DNA of 64,000 nucleotides from Heterohyrax brucei (lineage: Eukaryota > Chordata > Mammalia > Hyracoidea > Procaviidae), in NCBI GenBank assembly GCA_028571685.1, contig CM053158.1, positions 62,278,001-62,342,000 on the forward strand, read 5' to 3'. Both the position numbers and the translations under genes were made by a program. The notes beneath the pieces were generated by a model. It had not been told where the DNA came from. It was given only the letters and a program-made list of their open reading frames with translations, and did not search any database. Positions within the stretch are counted from its first letter, which is position 1, and each line of letters opens with the position of its first letter. This document shows, piece by piece, positions 10,757 to 22,062 of the stretch.

Positions 10757-13700
10757 TTAACATAGGGGTCTCATACAATATTTGTCCTTTTGTCGCTGAC
10801 TGCCTTCACTCAACTTAATGTCCTCCAGTTGAAACCAGGTTATGAGTTGTTTCCTGAAATCATCATTGTTGTTTATCATTGCATGGTGTTCCATTGAGTT
10901 TACCTATCCATTCCTCTGTTGTTGGCCATCTGGGTTGATTCCATTTTTTTTGATTTTGTGGACAGTGCTGTGATAAACGTTTGTGTGCATGTATCAGCTG
11001 ATATGAATGGCCTTGGCTGTGTAGGATATATTCTGAGCAGTGGAATTATTGGGTCAAATGGTATATCTGTATCCATTTTTTTAAAGGAACTCCAGATTGC
11101 TTTCCATAGAGCTTGTACCATTTTGCAATCCCACCAATGGTGTAGAAGAGTTCTAATTTCTCCACAGCCTCTCCAGCATTTGTTGTTTTGCATCTTTTGG
11201 ATCATGGCCAACCATGTTGGGGTGAGATATTATCTCACTGTAGTTTTGATTTGAATTTCTTTAATAACTAATGATTGTGAACATGTTGCATGTGGTTTTG
11301 GGTGCCTGGATCTCCTCTTTAGAGAAGTGTCTGTCCATCTCATTTGCTTATTGCTTAATTGGATGATTTATCTTTTTCTTATTGATACTTTGTAGTACCT
11401 TATAAATTATGGAGATCAGGCATCTGTCTGAAGTATAGTTGCCAAATGTTTTTTCCTAGTCTATAGATGGCCTTTTAATTGTATTAATAAAGTCTTTGGA
11501 TGAGCGAAAGTGTTTGATTCTGAATAGTTCCCATTGCTCTGTTTCCTCTTCTGTTAATTATGGTTTGTTTGACAGATTTTGGAGTCTGTCTACATTGTCT
11601 ATTAAAACTTCCAATGTTGTTCCTACTTTTTCTTGGATGAGCTTTATCATTTTAGATTTGATATTTAGGTCTTTTATCCAGTTTGGGTTGGTTTTTGTAT
11701 AAGGTGTAAGATATGGGTCCTGTTTCAGTTTATTGCAGATGGATATCCAATTTTGCCAGCACCATTTGTTGAAGAGATTGTTTTTACCCCAGTTTAATGT
11801 CTTAGGGCCTTTGTTGAATATCAGCTGTTCACAGACAGATGATGTCATCTCTGGGGTCTTGATTCTGTTCCATTGATCTATGTGTCTGTTTTTGTACCAA
11901 TACCAGGCTATTTTGACTACTGTGGCAGTGTAATAGGTTCTAAAGTTGGATAATGAGAGGCTCCCTCAGTGTGCTGTTCTTCTTTAGTAGTGCTTTACTT
12001 ATCCGGGGCCTCTTCCCTTTCCAGACAAAGTTGGTAATTTGTTTCTCCAGTTTATTAAAAAATGTCAGTGGAAATTGTATTGGGCTTACATTATATAAAT
12101 AGATTGCTTTGAGCAAAATAGACATTCTCACAATGTTAAGTCTTCCTATCCATGAGGAGGGTAGGTTTCTCCACTTATGTAAGTCTCTCTTAGTTTCTTG
12201 TAGTAAAGGTTTGTAGTTCTCTTTGTAAAGATCTGTTATTTCTCTGGTTAAATTTATTCCTAGGTATTTTATCCTCTTAGGAGCTGTCGTAAATGGTATT
12301 GACTTGGTGATTTCTTCTTTAATAATCTCATTGTTGGTATAAAGGAATTCTACTGATTTATTTGGTTTATCTTATATTCTGAGGCTTTGCTGAACTCTTC
12401 TGTCAGTTTGAGTAGTTTGCTTATGGAATCTTTGGGATTCTCTGCATATGCAATCATATCTTGTGCAAATACGGAGATATTTGACTTCTTTTGTTCCGAC
12501 GTGGATGCCCTTTATTTGTTTTTCTTCTTGCTCTGGCTAAAATTTGTAGTACAATGTTGAATAGGAGAGGTGAGAGTGGACATCCTTGTCTAGTTCTTGT
12601 TCTCAAGGGAAACCATTTCAGTCTCTCCATTCAGGATGATGTAGGCAGTTGGCTTTGTATAAATCGCCCTTGTTGCATTGAAGAGCTTGCTGTCTGTTCC
12701 TATTTTGCTAAGAGTTTTTAGCATGAATGGGTGTTGGGACTTTATCAGATGCTTTTTCTGCATCAGTAGACAAAATCAGGTGATTCTTGTCTTTTGTAGT
12801 ATTTGTGTGGTTGATCACATTAGTTGTTTCTCTGATGTTGAACCAGCCTTGCATCCCTGGTATGAATCCCACTTGGTCATGATGGATTATTTTTGGATAG
12901 GTTGTTGCATTCTCTTGGCAAGAATTTTGTTGAAGATTTTTGCATCTAGATTCATGAGTGATATCGGTCTGTAGTTCTCTTTTTTTGTTGGGTCTTTCCC
13001 TGGCTTTGGTATCAGGGTTATGCCGGCTTTCTAAAATGAATTTGGGAGTATTCCATCCCTTTCTACACTGTCAAATAGTCTTAGTAGTATTGGAGATAAC
13101 TCTTCTCTAACAGCTTGGTAGAATTCTGTGGTCAAGTCATGAGGACTCGGGCTTTTTTTGGTTGGTAGTTTTTTTTATGACCTTTTCAATCTCTTCCTTT
13201 TGTGATGGGTTTATTAAGTTGTTCTGCTTCACCTTGTGATAATTTGAGTAGGTGATATGAATCAAGGAATTTGTCCATTTCTTCTAGGTTTTCGAATTTG
13301 TTAGAGTACAGTCTTTCGTAGTATTCTCTTATGATATTTTTTTGTTTCTGTTGGATCTCTTGTGACAACTCCCCTCTCATTTCTTTTTTGGGTTATTTGT
13401 TTCCTTCCCTGTTTTTCTTTAGTAAGTTTAGCCAGTGCTTTGTAAATTTTGTTGATCTTTTCAAAAAAACAGCTTCTGGGCTTTTCAGTTTTTTCAGTTG
13501 TTCTTCTATTCTCTAATTTGTTTAGTTCTGCTCTGATCTTATCATCTGTTTTCTTCTGGTGCCTGGTGGGTTCCTCTATTGTTCTCTCTCTACTTGTTAA
13601 ATCTGTAGGGTTAGTTCTTTGATTTGGCTTCTTTCTTCCTTCCAGACATGTGCATTTACGGAGATAAACTGATTTCTGAGCACTACTTTGGCTATATCCA

Positions 13701-14585
13701 TAGGTTCTGGTAGGAAATGTTTGCATTCTCATTGAAATCCATACACTTCTTGATTTCATCCTTGATTCCTTCTATAACCCATGACTTTTTGAGCAGGATG
13801 TTGTTCAGTTTCCATGAGTTCCACTTTCTATCTATTTTTTTTCTGCTATTGATTTTGACTTTTATGGCTTTATAATCTGAGAAGATGCTTTGCATTAATT
13901 CAGTGATATGGATTTTGTTGAGGATTGTGTTATGTCCTAACACATGGTCTATTCTGGAGAATGTTCCATGTGCACTGGAGAAGAAGGTGTAGTTGTCTGC
14001 TGATGGATAGAAAGTTCTGTATATGTTGATGAGGTCTAGGTGGTTAATTGTGGCAATAACGTCTTGTGTATCTTTATTGAGCTTTTTTCTAGACGATCTG
14101 TCCAATTTTAAGAGTGGAGTGTTAAAGTCTCCTACTATTATTGTGAAGTGATCTATCTCCTTTTTGAGTGTAGTCGGTGTTTCTTTGACGTATTTAGGTG
14201 CTCTAATTTTAGATGCATCAATATTTAATATTGTTAAGTCCTGCTTATGTATTGAACCTTTCAGCAATGGTGTCCATCCTCGTCCATGATGGTGGATTTT
14301 ACATTAAAATCAATATTCTGATGTTGAACTGATTTTCTGATGTTGAACTGAGATTAGAATTGTCACATCTACTCTTTTTAGTTCATTGTTAGCTTAATAT
14401 ATATTCTTCCATCCTTTAATTTTCAGTTTGTTCATATCTTTAAGTCTAGGGTGAGTTTCTTACAGGCAACATATGGATGGGTCATGTCTTTTGATCCAGC
14501 ATGTTACTCGATGTCTCTTTAATGGAATGTTCAGTCCATTCACATTCAGTGTAATTACTGATAGGTATGTGTTCAGTGCTGCCAT
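10757..14585 (-). pseudogene. L1-A ORF2 relic (endonuclease / reverse transcriptase)
   Basis: It starts at ATG (complement of CAT at 14583-14585; the following residues are AALNTYL) and ends at TAA (complement of 10757-10759). That gives about 1,276 codons, the usual ORF2 length. Recognisable parts are the N-terminal endonuclease region (about 13700-14300), the reverse transcriptase (about 12000-13300) and the cysteine-rich C-terminal piece (CWRGCGE...LLHHWWDC, 11120-11190). The catalytic FADD motif reads FAQD at about 12463-12475, so the first of the paired Asp residues is lost. Several frameshifts break the frame. Confidence 0.85.
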
Positions 14586-15004
14586 TGTGATATGTTTATT
14601 TTTGCATTGATGTTTTCTCTGTTGTTCTTCTTAATCTGTTCTGGGGCATTCTTCTTTGTGAGTTGAATTTTTGTCTTTTTCAGAGTTGGTTTTGTGGTTG
14701 TTGAGACTCCTGTATTACATGTCTTGATATAGTATGTTGCTTCTTTATTGTGCTCTGTGGCTGCCCCTGTAATTCTGCTTAATAACTGTGTATAAACCCA
14801 ATTTTAATTACTCCCAGTTTTATCAACTTCCTCTCCATCTGGAAGGACTATAACGACTGTAGTACATCCCTCTTTTTAATATGATTACATCATAGTTTTC
14901 ATGATGTTGTCACTGGATTATTTCTTTCACTATTATAGTTTGATTGAGTTCAGAGCCTTTCCCAGCTGAGTAGGATTCTGGATGATGTGTCCTAAAATAT
15001 TAAG

Positions 15005-15961
15005 TTAGTAGTTTTGTTCTTCTAAGCCAAAGCCAAAAGATTCTTTCGGTATTTCTTATAGCTTTTGTTTGGTTTTTACAGAGTCTCTGAGTTTCTGTTT
15101 ATCTGCGTACGTCTTCATTTCATTTTCATATGTGAAAGATAGTTTTGCAGGATATATAATTCTTGGTTGGAAGTTCTCCTTCAAGGCTTTGAATATGTCA
15201 TGCCACTGTCTCCATGCCAGCATGGTTTCTGCTGAGAAATCTGATGAAAGCCTACAGAGTTTTCCTCTGAATGTGAGCTTTGCTTTGAGTCTTGCTACCT
15301 TTAAGATTTTCTACTTATGTTTCATTTTGTTAAGCTTGACTGTAATATGTCTTGGAGTCTTTCTTTTGAGATCTACATTGAGTGGTGTTTGATATGCATC
15401 TTGGATGTCTGTATTCTCTTCCTTCATGATTTCTGGGAAGTTCTCTGTCAGCAGCTTGGCAGCAATACTCTCTGTGTTCTCAGATGTCTCGCCCTGTTCA
15501 GGGACTCCAATTAATTGTAGGTTTTTCCTCTTAATGGAGTCCCACATGCTTCTTAATGCTTCTTCATTTTCTTGTTTCTTTTTTTCTGATTTTTCCTCAT
15601 AGATGCTGAAGTCAGTAGCTTTGTCTTCCAAGTCAAAAAGTCTCTTTTTGACTCTGTTTTCTTGACTTTGAATTGAAATTTCTATATCTTTGATTTTGTT
15701 CTTGATTTGTTGGGTTTCAAAGTATTGGTGTTCCATTAGATTGACCAGCTTGCTTAATTTTTCATTTTGCTCCGCTGCATTTTGTATAAGATCTAGGAGG
15801 GCTCCATATATAATCTTTTTGTTTTCACCTCCCAATAATTTCAGAAAAGTTTCTTCATCGGAAAGCTCTTTGGTTGTTTCATTTGAGGGCCTTCTGAAGC
15901 CATGGGTGATTTTATCGTTACAGTTTTCTCCAGAGTCTGTTGTTTTTTGGGCTTCATGCAA
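15005..15961 (-). pseudogene. L1-A ORF1 relic (RNA-binding chaperone protein)
   Basis: About 318 codons, close to the ~323 of L1-E ORF1. The first 216 residues are still open (15311-15961). They start MHEAQKTTD, run into a coiled-coil-like stretch rich in Leu, Glu and Lys (NEKLSKLVNLMEHQ) and continue into the LQLIGVPE motif of the L1 ORF1p RNA-recognition domain. The C-terminal part is frame-shifted. Confidence 0.85.
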
Positions 15962-16885
15962 GTCAATAAAGGCTGGGAGGGATGCTGTGAGGATGGACTT
16001 TAGTACTCGACGGCACTTGGCTTGGCTGGCTAAGTTGTCTTAAAATGAAAGGTAAAAGGTGTCTCTAATCAATCCCCAGGTCAGTCAGGTTTTCAGGTGT
16101 ATAGGTCCCTCTTCCCAACTGGCAAAGTAAGCACCTCTATATTCAACTGCAGATGTTATGAACTATTTCAAAATGTAGCAAGGCTACTGCCCTGTTGGCC
16201 TCTGATGACAGGCCCTAGCTGTAGGTGACACTGTATAAAATACTGCTTTTCTGCTGACAAAGCACTCCCCTGTGGGCAAGCGCTGCCTCTGAGCCTAGGA
16301 ATTAGGTCTCGCTGAAGCCTCCGTATCGAAGATGGTGTCCCATACAAGCTCGCCTCCCGGTACATTTGTACAAACTACACTATGGCAGAGGAGGAAAGAG
16401 GCCAAAGGTGCTGAGATGCACAGAGTCCATAGTCTCTGTTGCTGGGCCCAGCTGTTGGCAGTACTGTCAAAAATACTGCTTTTCTGCTAGAAATGCACTC
16501 TCCTGCGGGCACGCACTGCCTGCCAGACTAAGAATTAGATCCAGCTAAGGCCTATGTATCCAGGATGGCATCACATACAAGCTTGTCTTCTGGTGCCTCC
16601 TTGCAAACTATACTATGGCAGTGGTGGAATAAGAGGCCAAAGGTGGTGAGATGCACAGAGTCCTAAGCCAGGCTCTCAAAATATGGCAGTTTCACCTGCT
16701 GATCCCACCAGCAGTGCGTCTGAGACTAGCTGCTAGTCAGGACCCAGCTCCACCAGCCGGCCAAGACAGAGAAGAAAAAAGTCAAAATGGTGAGTTACCT
16801 TCAGTCCATGAAAGCCAGGACTGGCCGGCCAGGAGCAGGAGTCAGCCAAAGAAGAGGTTTTCCATTCAGTGGTATGAAGTCCAAA

Positions 16886-17237
16886 TTATCAGCACATAAT
16901 GTCGAGCCCAGTAGCAACACAAGAAAGAGACTGCACCTGAAGAACTCCACTAAAATTGATGGTCTGAAGGCCTGAGGGATCCCCTGGGAGTATGGCCCCT
17001 AGACCTGCTCCTGCCCCTGACCAGAAAACATTACTGAAGGCAACTCTTTGGACAGAAATGGATTAGACTTGGTGACACAATGTAACCATATGGTGTGTGT
17101 TCTTTATGGTACTATGCATCTGTAGCATGCTGTCCTACTGGCCTCTTACTAGAAGGGAGAGGAGAGGGGAGAGAGGAGAGGCTGGAGAGGAGGAGATTGG
17201 AGATTGTTAAGAGGATATGACATATATAGAACGGAAA
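16886..17237. other. Spacer between L1-A and a solo LTR, nothing recognised
   Basis: Contains a purine-rich stretch (GAGGAG repeats at 17155-17205). It may include residual L1 5' UTR, but the match to L1-E has ended. Confidence 0.35.
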
Positions 17238-17242
17238 GGAGG

Positions 17243-17765
17243 TGTTGCAGTCAGCTAGGGCTGCTCTAACAGAAATACCACAGAGGGGATGGCTTTAACA
17301 GAAGAAGGTTTATTCTTACACAGTCTGGTAGGCTGCAAGTCCATATTCAGGGTGTTTGCTCCAGGGAAAGGCTTTCCCCCTTGTCGGCTCAGTAGGAAAG
17401 TCCGATATTGCATCAGTGTTTGTCCAGGGAGCATCTTGGCGCGGGAACCTCAGGTCTGAAGGACACGTTCTTCTCCCCGTGCTGCTTTCTTGATGGTGCG
17501 AGGTTCCTAATTCTCTGCATGCTTCTCTGTCCTTTTATCTCTCATAGGATGAAAGGATTAAGGGTGGGACAAGCCATACTCCAGGGAAACTGCCTTTACA
17601 GTGGAGCAGGGAGATAATCCTATGAAGGGATTTACAGTCCCACCCTAATCCTTTAGCATACAGCATAGGAAAACCACAAAATGGAGGACAGTCACAAGAT
17701 ACTAGGAATCATGGCCGAGCCATATGGCTACACATTTTTGGGGGGACACATTTCGATCCATGACA
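17243..17765. repeat. Solo LTR (ERVL/MaLR-like) with 5-bp duplication
   Basis: Begins TGTTGCAGTCAG, ends CGATCCATGACA (TG...CA). It is flanked by a perfect 5-bp duplication GGAGG at 17238-17242 and 17766-17770. Nearly the whole 523 bp is repeated at 32225-32770. No internal sequence is present. I do not recall the family name. Confidence 0.85.
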
Positions 17766-17770
17766 GGAGG

Positions 17771-19150
17771 AGTGTGCTGTCACTCACTCACAAAAAAAAA
17801 AAAAAAAGGTCTTTATCCTAAGAACAGAGTCCTTAGGTGTATACAAAGATTTCAAACAGAAGAGTGGATGATCAGGTTTGTGTTACATCAAAAGTGAACA
17901 TGACTAGAAGCTGCTACAAGAGATGTAGTTCTTGATAATCACTGAGCAGACGTGAAAGTTGTTCTTCATGACAACATTATCTGTAGCAAAAAGAAGCCCT
18001 GAGAAGAGGTAAAATCAGCTCAATTTTAATGTTGCTGTTGAATTTTCTAATGAGTAGCTCCCCCCAAAATGCTATAAATATATATGAAGTTAAACGTAAC
18101 TTGGTAGACAGAGCCAAGGAAGAAATAAAGAAATCACTGTGTCTTACTCAGTGAAACAAATAGCAAAGTTAACAAAGAGTAAGGGGGGGTGGTCAGAAAT
18201 CAGAGTGTCCAGATACTATTTATCTTTGGAGGAAGGTAGGGAATGGAGTTTTTGAAATTGAGTATAATATAACATATAACTAATTGATGCAATTAGTTTT
18301 CATTTTTAAAATTACTAAGGAGATCATTTCTTTTGCTGAATTTGCAAGTCAGTTGGTGCTTTTTTTAGCCTTGCATTTTATTCTGTAGGAAAAAAGCTAC
18401 TATGATTTGTTCATGATCAGTGAGAGTTACTTGAAAGTTACTTGAGAGTTACTGAGTTAGTGAAGAAGAACTTATGATAAAAGCAGTGTAGGGAAGGCAC
18501 CAGACATATAAATAATAATTGTAGAAATAAGCTATAAAGATACAAATGACTAATATTTTTTCCAGTTGGTTGTCTTAATTAAGATAGTATGCTGAATTTG
18601 CGTTTTTGATTATGCAATCATTTACTTTAGCCAAATTAGCATATTTTAATGTATGTATTCATTGGATCTTATGTCCATGGGAAATTAAACATTGTAAGTA
18701 ATCAAAACATCATTGCATGATGCAGTTACAATACTCTGAATCAAAGTTTAAGTTTACATATTGGTATACATAATTTAAGTGTTCCCTGATGGCAAAGAAT
18801 CATAGCCTTATAAATTCTGGGGTAATATATAGTTCATGTCCAGTTGATTTACAATCAGTAACTTTTAAAAGGCTAACAGCACTAATGTTGACTTTATGAA
18901 GAGCACTGTTCCAAGAGTGAGTGTCCTCTGTAATAGACTAGAAATCCGTCACCACTCTTAATAATATACATAATTAGCTTGTGGTAACTGTGCGCTGAAA
19001 TCACTACATTCATGACAGTGAATTAGATGCCTGATTTCATAATGATACATTAGGAAATTAGCTGCTTGGAAATGAAATAACAGTTTCTCAGATTCTGTTT
19101 TTTACTTAAAAAAATTACTGCTATAACTCAAAGGAGTATACATTCTTTTT
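17771..19150. other. Intergenic, nothing recognised
   Basis: AT-rich. A poly(A) run at about 17792-17808 could be a retrotransposon tail, but no body is identifiable upstream of it beyond the LTR. No exon seen. Confidence 0.35.
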
Positions 19151-20510
19151 CATTTATTGTAGTAAAACATAAACAATATACAATTTTTGACTTTGACAGT
19201 CTTCACAGTCACGGTATATACAATCATAACCACTGTTTATTTCTAAGATATGCCTTCTTTTTAAAATAATTTGTTTTACTTTTTGGTTGCAGAAAATATC
19301 CACATTAAAACATACACCAATTCTACAACCTGTACATATACAATGTACATTGTACATGACATTGATTAGTTTCTTCAAGTTGTACAACCATTCTAACTCC
19401 TATTTTCTGATTGTTCCTCCCTCATTGACATAAACTGACTACTGTCCTGAGTTTCCTATCTAAAGTTTTGTGTTCCTGTTGCCAATTTGATTGCATATAG
19501 ATAGCTCTTTGAAAGATCTCAGTGCTCAAGGCAGATGTTCTTTATTAAATAAGCTAAACAGTTGTTTGGTTTAAAGAAGACTTCCATGGGTTGTTGTTGG
19601 TTTAAGGTATAAAGATTATCCCAGACAATACTTTTGGGGATTCATTCTGTGTCAGTGGCCTCAGAAAATCTAGATTTTATGAGAATTTGTAATTTTGTTT
19701 TGCATTTCCCTCCTTTTGATACAGGTTCTTCTATAGAATCTTTGATCAAAATGGTCAGTAACGATAACTGGGCACAATCTAGTTATTCTGGTCTCTTGGC
19801 AAAGCAGGCAGTTGTTCATGGAGGCAGTAAGACACATATACCGTTTCCTCCTCCTATTCCTGACTCTTCTTTCTCTCTCTTCCCAAGGGGAATAGAAACC
19901 AAATACTGTAGTAATGTCTGCTTGCAAGATTTTGAGATCATAACATGATACAGTGTACTGAGAGGTAGAAGTACTAAACACATTATTAGGCCAATACCTT
20001 GGTTGTCTCATGAAACAGTGGCCCTAAATTTCGAAACCTAGAAACCAGATACCACAGCCAGCCAAGTGCCATTGAGTTGGATCCACAGGGTGTTTGATTA
20101 TATATAAGCAGCCTTTGCAGTTACCCCCTATTTTTGTTGTTGTAAATATATATATCACGCAACATTTGCCAATTAAATTTACAGGTGTACAATTTAATGA
20201 CATCAACTACTTTAATTAGCTGTGCAACTCTTATGCTTAATCGCTTCAAATTTTTCATCAGTGTAAACAGATACTCCATACTCTGTAAGCAGTGACTCCC
20301 TCTTTCCTCCTTTCTTCTGGTCCTGGTAACCACTAACAAACTTTGGTCTCTATATGTTTGCCTATTCTTGTCTTTTTATATAAGTGAGATCATACAATAT
20401 TTGTTCTTTTCTGATTGACTTGTTTCACACAGCATGTGTTCAAGTTCCAGCTGTGTTATAGCATGTATTGTAACTTCTCTTTCTGGCTGAGTGATATTCC
20501 TTTGTATGTA

Positions 20511-21063
20511 TGAGGTCCAACAATTAGGTCTGCAAACTTAACTGTTCTAACTGCTACATGCCTTGTTGTTGAATATCACTATGACCACCTTCAAAGTCCT
20601 TCCCTTGGGAAGCTATGCACCAATGCCAGTACACTTTTCAGAGCAATTTTTAGAACTCTTTCTGGAATGGCCATTGCTTCATGGTGGCACGGTGGCAAGT
20701 TTGTGAACTTAATTGTCTAGTTGTCTGTAAGGGAGTTTTTAGCCAGTAAACAAATAACTTTATTGGAACATCCTCCCTACTCATGTGATTCGGCCACAAT
20801 GACTTTTTTCCTTTACTGAAAGATAAAGGAAATATTAAAAGGAAGACATTTTGATGACATTCAGGCCATCAAGAGTAATATGGTGACAGCTCTGATGGCC
20901 ATTCCAGAAAAAGAATTCCAAAATTGCTTTGAAACATGGATGAGGTGCTGGTGTCACTGCATAGCTTCCCAATGGAAGTACTTCAAAGGTGATCATGGTG
21001 ATAGTAATGAGCTGTGTAGCACTGATCGTAGGATGAATTCACAAACTTAATTGACAGACCTCG
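20511..21063 (+). mobile_element. Non-autonomous mariner-like element, copy 1
   Basis: TA target duplications flank it at 20509-20510 and 21064-21065. The terminal inverted repeats are TGAGGTCCAACAATTAGG on the left and, on the right in complement, CGAGGTCTGTCAATTAAG. The right half carries a decayed 3' part of a mariner transposase on the plus strand (VREFLASKQIT-like at about 20735-20765, then a PEKEFQNCFE-like region). The left half is an inverted copy of the transposase 3' end, so arms of about 190 bp are inverted repeats. It sits in L1-B. Confidence 0.85.
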
Positions 21064-21432
21064 TATGTACCACATTTTGTTCATCCATTGATCTGCCAGT
21101 AGGCAATTAGGTTGCTTCCACATTTTGGCTATTGTAAAAAATGCTGCAGCAAACATTGGTGTATATATGTCTGTTCCTGTTGCTGTTTTCAGGTCCCTTT
21201 GGTGTATTCGTAACAGTGCAATTGCTGGGCCCTATGGTATTTCTACCTTTAGTTTTTTAAAGAACTTGCACACTGTTTTTCAAAATGGCTATGCCGTTTT
21301 GCATTCCCACCAGCCATGGATAAGGGTTATCTCTCTGATGGCTAATGACATTGAGCATCTTTTTATGTGTTTGGTTGCTATTTGAATATCCTCTTTGGTG
21401 AAATGTCTGTTCAAGTGTTTTGCCCATTTTTT

Positions 21433-22062
21433 TTTAATTACAATTGGATGAAAGTGTACATTCCCATATAAATTTGCATGCCCACCTATATGCAGCTCCC
21501 ACTGCTCTCCCTGCCCGGTGACAGCACACTCTTCCTGTCCACTGTCTACATGTCTTATCCTCCAAACAATCTCCTATCCCTTCCTCTCCACTCACTCCCC
21601 CACCTCTGGTAAGAGGTCAGCAGGACCACATCCTATAGATGCATAGAACCATAAAGTGTACTGATATGGTCACTCTGTGTCACCAAATCCAATCCATTCC
21701 TGTCCGAAGAGTTGACCTCCATTGTGATTTATGGGCATGGGCAGCATCAGGGCCAGGGGCTATGCTCCCAGAACTCGGAGGCCCCTGGACCATCAATTGT
21801 GGTCTTTTGGTGGAGATTTCAGGGTGCATTCCTTTTTATTTTTGTGTTGCTAGTGAGACTTAACCTTGTGATCTCCATCATGGCTATCACTAGTGGTGAC
21901 CAGGCACCATCTCGTTCTTCAGGTAAAAAGTCAACGTAGTCACCCACTCACGTGGGTCTCCCTGTGTTCTGGGTTCTCTTTCCCCCATGTCGTTTTGGTC
22001 CTTGGTGATCAGCCATTCCTGCTGAGTTGGGACCATTTGCTGTACCCTCAGATGACAGCTTG
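21433..22062 (-). mobile_element. 5'-truncated L1 insertion (3' UTR only) inside L1-B
   Basis: A 630-bp piece of L1 3' UTR closely resembles 9781-10430 of L1-A. It is flanked by a perfect 16-bp target-site duplication GTTTTGCCCATTTTTT at 21417-21432 and 22063-22078. The poly(T) is on the left, so the insertion is minus strand. It contains no coding sequence. Confidence 0.9.

Larger units (their letters stand above)
9776..16885 (-). mobile_element. LINE-1 element L1-A, nearly full length (about 7.1 kb), decayed
   Basis: A poly(T) at 9768-9780 is the complement of the 3' poly(A). From left to right follow a long 3' UTR (9781-10756), ORF2, a short inter-ORF spacer, ORF1 and a 5' UTR (15962 to about 16885). 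Gene order and size match L1-E at 44.2 kb. Both ORFs carry frameshifts and stops, so it cannot move by itself. Its 5' UTR stops resembling L1-E near 16885 and lacks the canonical 5' start of L1-E. It may therefore be slightly truncated there. No clear target-site duplication was found. Confidence 0.9.

Noticed and set aside
13301..13759. 152-codon minus-strand frame as a host gene
   Set aside because: It lies within L1-A ORF2, mixing the true and shifted frames.
9755..16960. TAATTTGAT / TAAAATTGAT on the two sides of L1-A as a target-site duplication
   Set aside because: The match is imperfect and too short, and the right-hand copy lies beyond the point where L1 similarity ends.
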